The notes beneath the pieces are model-generated. The model saw only the letters and a list, made by a program, of their open reading frames with translations, searched no databases and was not told the DNA's origin. 10,068 bases of DNA from an uncultured Clostridia bacterium. Lineage in GTDB: Bacteria; Bacillota; Clostridia; Lachnospirales; Lachnospiraceae. Made by a program: the position numbers and the translations under genes. Position 1 is the first letter of the stretch. The number at the start of each line of letters is the position of its first letter. Of the stretch, positions 5,602 through 10,068 are shown piece by piece. The stretch lies in NCBI GenBank assembly GCA_946620335.1, contig CAMONF010000158.1, positions 1 through 10,068 on the forward strand, read 5' to 3'.

Positions 5602-7251
5602 TCAGCTCTGAAGGGCCGTCATGAAGGACGGGATCAACTGCTTCTTGCGGGAAACGACGCCCTTGAGGAGAGCCCGGTTGTTTTCCACCGGCTTTCCGAA
5701 GGCATCGCTCACCAACTGCTCGCTTCCCTTGCCATAGGTCAGAAGGACCGTATCCTCGGACAAAATGTCCGTCAGCATGAAGAATACCATCTGCATGTTG
5801 CTCTTTAAGGACTCCTTCTCCATCTGGGGCAGGATCTTCTCGGCGATGGCAGCCAGCTCGGCACCGTCCATGGAGCTGATCTGGCCTACGCCCATGACAG
5901 TCTCGCCGAAGATAAATTTCTTGAAATCCTGGTGGAGGATTTCGTCCGGGGACTTGCCCTCCAGGTTGCTGCCGGCCCTGAACATGGCCTTGGCATACTT
6001 TTCAATATCCACACCCGCGATGGCAGCCAGGGCATTGCCGGCTTCAATATCCCGCGTGGTGCAGGTAGGCGACCGGTAGAGGAGGGTATCGGAAATAATA
6101 GCCGACATCATGAGCCCCGCGATATCCCTGGGAATTTTGACGTTCATCTCCCGGAACATGTTGAAGAGGATGGTGCAGGTGCAGCCCACGGGCTCGCCCC
6201 GGAAGAAGACGGGCTGCATGGTCTCCACGGTGCCGATCCGGTGGTGGTCCACAATCTCAAGGATCTGGGCCTGCTCCAGGTTGTCCACAGCCTGGGACTT
6301 TTCCGTGTGGTCCACCAAAATGACCTTCTTTGGCTTGACGTTGATGAGACTTCTGCGGGAAATCATGCCCACATACTGCCCGCGGTAATCGACGACAGGG
6401 AAATCGTGGAGCGGAGATTTACCCATCTTTTCGCGGATATCATCCACAAAGTCATCCAGGCGGAAGGTGGGCAGCTCCTGGTCCCGGATGAGGAAGCTGG
6501 CCGGTATGGCCTGGCTGATGAGCCGGGCTACGATGAAAGTATCGAACCGGGTGCAGATGACGATGCACTGCTTCTCCTCCGCCAGAGCCTTGATCTCTTC
6601 TGACACGTCGTCCGTCATGCAGACCACGATGCAGCTGGCACCGCCCTCGATGGCTGCCCGCTGGGTATCCTCCCGGTCGCTCAGGATGACCAGGTCGTCC
6701 TGCTCCATATATTGCGCCAGCTTCTCGGCCATGGAAGCTCCGACCATGATCTTGCCCCGAACCAGGCATCCGTGGGCATTGCCGGCCACCACGGTCCCGT
6801 TGACCGTCTCCGCGATATCATAAAATTTGGTCCTGGCCTCGGCCAGAATGGTCTTATTGTAGGAGTCCATGAAGTAGTCCGCGATATCGTCCACCGTCAG
6901 AAGTCCCTGGACCGACCCGTCCTCGCTCATGACCGGCAGCGTGACGGTACCGCTCTCCTTCATATATTCCCAGGCGATGCGTACCGTGACGTCCGTGGGG
7001 GCCCCCTCCGTGTCCTCGATGCTCATATCGCTGACCTGGTGGCCTACGTTGGGCATGTAATCAGGGGGATCCATATGGAAAAACTTCAGGACATACTCCG
7101 TCTCCTCATTGATCTGCCCGGCCCGGCGCGGCACATACCGCCTGCTCCGGCTAATGGCATTCTTGAGATAAGCGTAAGAGATAGCTGCGCAAATGGAGTC
7201 CGTATCCGGATTCTTGTGGCCAATCACATAAATTTCTTCGCTGCTGTTCAT
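5602..7251 (-). CDS. ppaC: CBS/DRTGG-domain manganese-dependent inorganic pyrophosphatase (family II)
   Basis: Hydrolyses pyrophosphate to phosphate in the cytoplasm. The 549-residue product is a DHH-family enzyme with a regulatory insert. The catalytic DHH domain is split: GHKNPDTDS at 11-19 and, after the insert, VDHTEKSQ (near 313) and VDHHRIG (near 334). The C-terminal DHHA2 domain ends with SRKKQ near 534. The insert (about 65-305) carries two CBS segments (GLLTVDDIADYF near 117; VVDYRGQYVGMISRRSL near 287) around a DRTGG-like domain. In characterised relatives the CBS pair binds adenine nucleotides, AMP inhibiting and diadenosine polyphosphates activating; the same control is inferred here. 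I chose ATG 7251 because GGGAGG lies just before it and it leads straight into the DHH motif. A GTG at 7278 would add nine residues and overlap the upstream gene. Confidence 0.96.
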   Translation of the reverse strand: MNSSEEIYVIGHKNPDTDSICAAISYAYLKNAISRSRRYVPRRAGQINEETEYVLKFFHMDPPDYMPNVGHQVSDMSIEDTEGAPTDVTVRIAWEYMKESGTVTLPVMSEDGSVQGLLTVDDIADYFMDSYNKTILAEARTKFYDIAETVNGTVVAGNAHGCLVRGKIMVGASMAEKLAQYMEQDDLVILSDREDTQRAAIEGGASCIVVCMTDDVSEEIKALAEEKQCIVICTRFDTFIVARLISQAIPASFLIRDQELPTFRLDDFVDDIREKMGKSPLHDFPVVDYRGQYVGMISRRSLINVKPKKVILVDHTEKSQAVDNLEQAQILEIVDHHRIGTVETMQPVFFRGEPVGCTCTILFNMFREMNVKIPRDIAGLMMSAIISDTLLYRSPTCTTRDIEAGNALAAIAGVDIEKYAKAMFRAGSNLEGKSPDEILHQDFKKFIFGETVMGVGQISSMDGAELAAIAEKILPQMEKESLKSNMQMVFFMLTDILSEDTVLLTYGKGSEQLVSDAFGKPVENNRALLKGVVSRKKQLIPSFMTALQS

Positions 7252-7270
7252 AATGCCTCCCTTTTTCTCG

Positions 7271-7546
7271 TCAATCACCCATCGAAAAGCTGTCGACCAG
7301 CTTCTGTTTTTCCTGTCGTTTCAGGCGCTTGATGGCAAATTCCCTGGACATGGCCTCCTCCTTGGTGTAGAAAGTCTCATAGTAGACCAGTGTCACAGGA
7401 CGGCGGGGTCTGGTATAGCGGGCGCCCTTTCCCGCATTGTGGGTCTTCACCCGTTCCTCCAGATGATTGGTCCAGCCTGTATAGTAAGTTCCGTCGGCGC
7501 ATCTGAGTATATAGGTGTAAGAGGGCGTCTTGTTCTCATTTTCCAT
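7271..7546 (-). CDS. GIY-YIG nuclease superfamily protein (YhbQ/UPF0213-like)
   Basis: A 91-residue single-domain GIY-YIG protein. The two signature tripeptides appear as YTY (10-12) and YTG (22-24), with the conserved Arg (R32), His (H36) and the metal-binding Glu (E69 in MSREFAIKRLK). All catalytic positions are present. Small proteins of this type (YhbQ, YazA) are widespread and presumed to act in DNA repair or nucleic acid cleavage; the role is poorly defined. The ATG at 7546 follows the acetyltransferase stop by 12 nt and has almost no Shine-Dalgarno site, so translation may depend on coupling. It lies about 20 nt before the pyrophosphatase ATG. Confidence 0.94.
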   Translation of the reverse strand: MENENKTPSYTYILRCADGTYYTGWTNHLEERVKTHNAGKGARYTRPRRPVTLVYYETFYTKEEAMSREFAIKRLKRQEKQKLVDSFSMGD

Positions 7547-7558
7547 GGCGAACGGCTG

Positions 7559-8035
7559 TCAGAGCAGGACCTCCATCTCCTTCTTGAGCATCTGCATGCC
7601 CTGCTTTTCGTAAAACTTCATGGCCGAGGGATTGCAGGCCCAGACGTTCAGTGTCAAATGATAACATCCGATCTCCCTCGCGTAATCGACAATATGGTCA
7701 TAGATGATCTGGCCCACTCCCTGCCGCCTGTAGGTCTCATCGACGCAGAGATCATCAATGTACAGCTCCTTGATCGGATGCATGTAGTTGCTGCCGGTGT
7801 AGTCGGTCACCATACAGAAACCATAACCGGCCACTTCATCCCGCTCATCCGCCGCCACAAATATGGGGCGGGTGTCGTCGGCGATCAGCACCTCCAGCTG
7901 GCCATCGGTGTACTTAACGGCGTTATCGAGAAACAGATCCGGCCGGCCCTGCCTGTGGACCTCTTCCACCTGGTGGAGCAGGGCCTGGATCCGGGGAATA
8001 TCTTTGAAGGCTGCCCTTCTGACTTTGAGTTCCAT
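7559..8035 (-). CDS. GNAT-family N-acetyltransferase
   Basis: A 158-residue acyl-CoA-dependent acetyltransferase of the GNAT fold. It starts MELKVRRAAFKDIPRI, a standard GNAT N-terminal strand and helix. It has the acetyl-CoA phosphate-binding loop RRQGVGQ (103-109) after the strand IDDLCVDE, and motif B CNPSAMKFYEKQGM near 134-147. The acceptor substrate cannot be read from sequence. The frame is open for 22 more codons upstream, but ATG 8035 has AGGAG eight nucleotides before it and the domain starts there. It is first in an operon with the GIY-YIG, pyrophosphatase and flavin reductase genes. A promoter with a perfect -10 box lies 69 nt upstream. Confidence 0.94.
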   Translation of the reverse strand: MELKVRRAAFKDIPRIQALLHQVEEVHRQGRPDLFLDNAVKYTDGQLEVLIADDTRPIFVAADERDEVAGYGFCMVTDYTGSNYMHPIKELYIDDLCVDETYRRQGVGQIIYDHIVDYAREIGCYHLTLNVWACNPSAMKFYEKQGMQMLKKEMEVLL

Positions 8036-8058
8036 CCTCGTATCTCCTACATTTCTAT

Positions 8059-8078
8059 GGGATCCGGCTGCGGATCCC
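8059..8078 (-). repeat. Perfect palindrome in the acetyltransferase 5' leader
   Basis: GGGATCCG and CGGATCCC form a perfect 8-bp inverted repeat around a 4-nt loop. It falls between the predicted transcription start (about 8097) and the ribosome site, and no T-run follows. It could be an operator or an mRNA-stabilising stem. Confidence 0.7.
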
Positions 8079-8103
8079 GGTGCACATTCAATGCAATACA
8101 ATG

Positions 8104-8133
8104 ATTATACTCCATAGTGCAAATGTTAGGCAA
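8104..8133 (-). promoter_or_regulatory. Promoter of the acetyltransferase-pyrophosphatase operon
   Basis: TATAAT (8104-8109), a perfect -10 box, lies 18 bp after TTGCCT (8128-8133; four of six). The predicted start is near 8097, about 60 nt before the acetyltransferase ATG. No competing promoter is visible for this operon. Confidence 0.65.
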
Positions 8134-8289
8134 GACAGCCGTTCCGCCGACCTCCCGGGACAGGAAGACATTTTTTGTTCTCCTCGGCCAGCTGTTCATA
8201 CACAGCGACGACCTCCCCCTGTGTGGATACTTATTCCCTATGACGGAGACTGCAGGAACTGAATTTTTACCAGTTTTTCAAGGAAAAAT
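8134..8289. other. Divergent intergenic spacer, no gene seen
   Basis: This stretch separates the two divergent promoters. The only structure noted is AT-rich: TTTTTC-AAG-GAAAAA (8274-8288), directly against the -35 box of the plus-strand promoter. It may act as an UP-type element. Short open frames here have no ribosome site or recognisable product. Confidence 0.5.
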
Positions 8290-8318
8290 TTGACAAATAC
8301 GATAAACGGATTTATAAT
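8290..8318 (+). promoter_or_regulatory. Perfect consensus sigma-A promoter for the small basic protein gene
   Basis: TTGACA (8290-8295), exactly 17 bp, then TATAAT (8313-8318): no mismatch to the housekeeping consensus. An A/T-rich tract lies immediately upstream. The start would be near 8325, leaving a leader of about 128 nt. A second, weaker set (TTGACA 8353-8358, 19 bp, TATCAT 8378-8383) lies inside that leader, as does a small hairpin, GGCCT-AGAG-AGGCC (8405-8418). Confidence 0.92.
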
Positions 8319-8452
8319 ACCCGGCAATGGGACATGATACGCAGCATTCGATTTGACAGAAGGTCCCACGAGAAAAATATCATCAAGCGATAATAAATAA
8401 CATTGGCCTAGAGAGGCCGCCATACATGAACTAATTTGGGAGGAAATGAAAA

Positions 8453-8815
8453 ATGGCAGCAAGAAAGAAAGCAGTTGTCAACGTAGAAGAAGTTAAGGCC
8501 GTCGCCGAGGAGACCGTCAAGGACGTCACCGACAAGGCTGAGGAAGTTGTCAAGGAAGTGAAGAAGACCACCACCAGAAAGACCGCCGCTAAGAAGCCGG
8601 CCAAGAAGGCTGAGCCGACAGTCAACGTCTTTGTCGAGTACATGGGCAAGCAGGCCGCCGCCAAGGAAGTCGTTGCCAAGGCCATGGATGCCTACAAGGC
8701 AGCCCATGCGGATGCTGAGATCAAGACCTTCGAAGTCTATGTCAAGCCCGAAGAGAACGCTGCTTACTATGTCGTGAACGGCGAAGGTTCTGCTGAGTTC
8801 AAGGTAGAGCTGTAA
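8453..8815 (+). CDS. Small Lys/Ala-rich protein with a conserved C-terminal domain (DUF6465-like)
   Basis: A 120-residue protein in two parts. Residues 1-53 are low-complexity, charged and rich in Lys, Ala, Glu and Val, ending in a run of TTTRKTAAKKPAKKAEP type that resembles histone H1-like tails. Residues about 55-120 form a folded-looking domain (VFVEYMGKQAAAKEV ... VYVKPEENAAYYVVNGEGS ... FKVEL) that I recall, with moderate certainty, as a domain of unknown function common in Lachnospiraceae. No signal peptide or membrane segment is present. The ATG at 8453 has GGGAGG nine nucleotides upstream. A perfect promoter and a terminator-like hairpin after the stop suggest an abundant single-gene transcript. 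Nucleic-acid binding is a guess from the basic tail. Confidence 0.9.
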   Translation: MAARKKAVVNVEEVKAVAEETVKDVTDKAEEVVKEVKKTTTRKTAAKKPAKKAEPTVNVFVEYMGKQAAAKEVVAKAMDAYKAAHADAEIKTFEVYVKPEENAAYYVVNGEGSAEFKVEL

Positions 8816-8827
8816 TTGTACGTGACG

Positions 8828-8994
8828 AAAAGTGGGAATCAGGGACGGTTCCTTTTCCCACTTTTCTCCGAAAAGAGGGAAAAGGAACCGTCCCTGATTT
8901 CCACTTTTCTCTGGAAAGAAGGAAAAGGAATCTTCCTTGATTCCCACTTTTCTCTGGAAAGAAGGGAAAGAGGTTGTTCCTGATTCCCACTTTT
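8828..8994. repeat. 167-bp hairpin/tandem-repeat element with 16-bp terminal inverted repeats
   Basis: The ends are AAAAGTGGGAATCAGG (8828-8843) and its exact complement (8979-8994). Inside, 8828-8859 pairs with 8877-8908 over 32 positions with one G-T. The loop forms a further 6-bp stem, CTTTTC-TCC-GAAAAG, so 81 nt make one rod. From 8858 on, three 43-bp units (8858-8900, 8901-8943, 8944-8986) and a fourth partial copy follow, about 80-85% identical to their neighbours. The GGGACGGTTCC core resembles intergenic repeats I associate with many Firmicutes. No transposase lies here, so the element would be non-autonomous. Its first 11-bp stem (8828-8838 with 8855-8865) ends in TTTTC and may terminate the plus-strand gene. 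I see no clear target-site duplication. Confidence 0.85.
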
Positions 8995-9050
8995 CCCTCC
9001 GAGACCATTGCAGGATGGCCATCGGATAGCGAAGATATTTTTCTCACCCC

Positions 9051-9119
9051 TCATCCCCTCCGGGGATGAATTTCCTTTATTGTGACATGCTTGGACAGAG
9101 GAGATCGTCTCCCCTGTCC
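9051..9119. repeat. Two further short hairpins in the convergent intergenic region
   Basis: TCATCCCC-TCC-GGGGATGA (9051-9069) is a perfect 8-bp stem. GGACAGAGGAGA-TCG-TCTCCCCTGTCC (9093-9119) is a 12-position stem with one mismatch. Only weak T-rich sequence follows each on the plus strand. They may be backup terminators of the plus-strand gene or remnants of intergenic repeats. The rest of 8995-9180 holds no gene that I can support. Confidence 0.55.
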
Positions 9120-9180
9120 ACTTTTCATTTGTGGATAATAAATCGGAGACCGGATTCTCAAGTCGACCGGTAAATAAAAG

Positions 9181-9220
9181 AATCACCCCGCTGATCCCTG
9201 TAGGGAAAAGCGGGGTGATT
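9181..9220. terminator. Bidirectional intrinsic terminator
   Basis: AATCACCCCGCT (9181-9192) and AGCGGGGTGATT (9209-9220) form a perfect 12-bp stem, with a small TCCC/GGGA stem in the loop. T-rich tracts follow on both strands (TCATTTTTT on plus, CTTTTATTT on minus). It lies 29 nt after the L,D-transpeptidase stop on the minus strand and also closes off plus-strand transcription from the small basic protein gene. Confidence 0.92.
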
Positions 9221-9249
9221 TCATTTTTTACTGCTGATGCCGGAAGGGC

Positions 9250-10068
9250 TTACCTGTTGATATAACCGCTCCAGTAGCCGCCGACATAGTTCTTGCTGTC
9301 CGTGTAGCCCCAGTTGCCTGTGTAATTGGGGTCGGTCGGATCGATTCTGCCGATGGCGTAGGGAATCGGAACATGGACCAGAGGTCTTGCGCAGTCGGAA
9401 CCGACGTACATGCCGGAACCGTAGGTCACGTACTCATAGACCCAGTAGGAATATCTGACAGGGCAACGGATGCAGCCGTGAGACTGTCTGGTACCGAGGA
9501 GGTTGTAAGTACCGGGGTTCAGGTTGTAAGTGTTATCTTCAGTACAGGCGACAGAATGGAAGTACTCACCGTTGCATACCCAGGCCAAACCGGCTTCACC
9601 GCTGGTTCCTGGCGGATATGTGTAGAGCAAAGCTTCCGTCGAATACTGACCCCAGGACGGACCCATCAGTGATTTCCACCTCTGGTTACCGCCGGTCAGT
9701 CGTGAGCCTGGATCGGTAGGTGTCTCAGTGGTACCGGGAGATACCAGCCAGGCGAAGACCGGAAGGTTATGGCCCGACGTGCCCGGATAGGTTGTATAAA
9801 CCGTGGCCATGCAGGGGTAAGATACATCGATTACGATATAGTATTCGCAGTCAGGGCAGGTATAGCCGCCGTACTTACTCGTCTTGGTGCCGAAGAGGTC
9901 GCTCAGATAAGGTCTCGTGTCGTTGACCTTGCCCTCAGACCCATTGTAATAGAAGTAATATTTTCCATCCTTCTTCCAGCCGGTGTAGTTGTAGCCGTTC
10001 TTGTCGACATACCACTGGCCGTCGCTGATGAACTTGTCTGTCTGAATGACGCCGTTCTTGACATAACC
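9250..10068 (-). CDS. L,D-transpeptidase (YkuD domain) with cell-wall-binding repeats, N-terminus beyond the window
   Basis: The frame is open from the window edge to the stop at 9250, giving the last 272 residues. The first 40 or so (GYVKNGVIQTD ... GQWYVDKNGYNYTGWKKDGKYYFYY) are aromatic/glycine repeats of the choline/cell-wall-binding type. The YkuD domain follows, starting at YYIVIDVS near residue 76, with the catalytic signature SHGCIRCP; the nucleophile is Cys199 of the fragment and His197 is its neighbour. Such enzymes make 3-3 peptidoglycan cross-links or attach proteins outside the membrane. A signal peptide is expected upstream but not visible. A CPDC motif just before the domain and further cysteines (CNG, VACTED, SDCARP) are notable for an exported protein. 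An internal ATG at 9810 is not the start, since the domain begins before it. A bidirectional terminator ends the transcript. Confidence 0.93.
   Translation of the reverse strand, partial: GYVKNGVIQTDKFISDGQWYVDKNGYNYTGWKKDGKYYFYYNGSEGKVNDTRPYLSDLFGTKTSKYGGYTCPDCEYYIVIDVSYPCMATVYTTYPGTSGHNLPVFAWLVSPGTTETPTDPGSRLTGGNQRWKSLMGPSWGQYSTEALLYTYPPGTSGEAGLAWVCNGEYFHSVACTEDNTYNLNPGTYNLLGTRQSHGCIRCPVRYSYWVYEYVTYGSGMYVGSDCARPLVHVPIPYAIGRIDPTDPNYTGNWGYTDSKNYVGGYWSGYINR

Noticed and set aside
7252..7278. GTG start for the pyrophosphatase adding nine residues
   Set aside because: It would overlap the GIY-YIG gene and has a weaker ribosome site than the ATG at 7251, which lies right before the DHH motif.
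8036..8101. 22-residue N-terminal extension of the acetyltransferase
   Set aside because: The extension starts at the predicted transcription start, spans the palindrome and has no ribosome site; the ATG at 8035 has AGGAG and starts the domain.
8828..8994. CRISPR-like array suggested by regular 43-bp spacing
   Set aside because: The repeats are contiguous with no unique spacers, they diverge from each other, and no cas gene is present.
8408..9186. Overlapping minus-strand open frames (8408-9022, 8799-9047, 8839-9186) with repeated peptides such as EKSGNQGRFLF
   Set aside because: They are translations of the 43-bp repeat. The period is not a multiple of three, so the same peptide appears in different frames, and one frame runs antisense through the real plus-strand gene. 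No ribosome sites.

Overview
The window looks like a chromosomal segment of a moderately GC-rich Firmicute of class Clostridia, probably Lachnospiraceae or a close relative. The grounds are the near-consensus Shine-Dalgarno sites, sigma-A type promoters, a riboswitch-controlled metK, a CBS/DRTGG family II pyrophosphatase, an L,D-transpeptidase with cell-wall-binding repeats, and a small Lys/Ala-rich protein of a type I associate with Lachnospiraceae. The taxon is inferred; no 16S or other marker is present. Almost everything reads on the minus strand. The one plus-strand gene is at 8453-8815.

Read from high to low coordinates on the minus strand, the layout is as follows. 9250-10068 holds the C-terminal part of a secreted L,D-transpeptidase, ending at a bidirectional terminator (9181-9220). 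8828-8994 is a 167-bp intergenic repeat element with 16-bp terminal inverted repeats, an almost perfect 81-nt hairpin and 43-bp tandem units. 8453-8815 (plus strand) encodes a small basic protein driven by a perfect consensus promoter. 8035 down to 4969 is a compact operon: GNAT acetyltransferase, GIY-YIG protein, CBS-domain Mn-dependent inorganic pyrophosphatase and flavin reductase-like protein. It has a promoter at 8104-8133 and a terminator at 4859-4887.

4710 down to 1324 holds murA, a PflX-like (COG1313) radical SAM protein and hslO (Hsp33). The last two overlap by 4 nt. A promoter just before the flavin reductase terminator gives murA a roughly 210-nt structured leader that contains that terminator. 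924 to 1 is the 5' part of metK, preceded by a SAM-I clan riboswitch (1050-1147) with an intrinsic terminator (1000-1031).

The genes are mostly core functions: SAM synthesis under SAM feedback, the first committed step of peptidoglycan synthesis, peptidoglycan cross-linking, pyrophosphate removal under adenine-nucleotide sensing, and redox-controlled proteostasis. I see no phage, CRISPR or defence system. The unusual material is in the non-coding DNA: the 167-bp hairpin/tandem element, the promoter-terminator-leader upstream of murA, the long hairpin between murA and the radical SAM gene, and the metK leader with a misplaced strong Shine-Dalgarno site.
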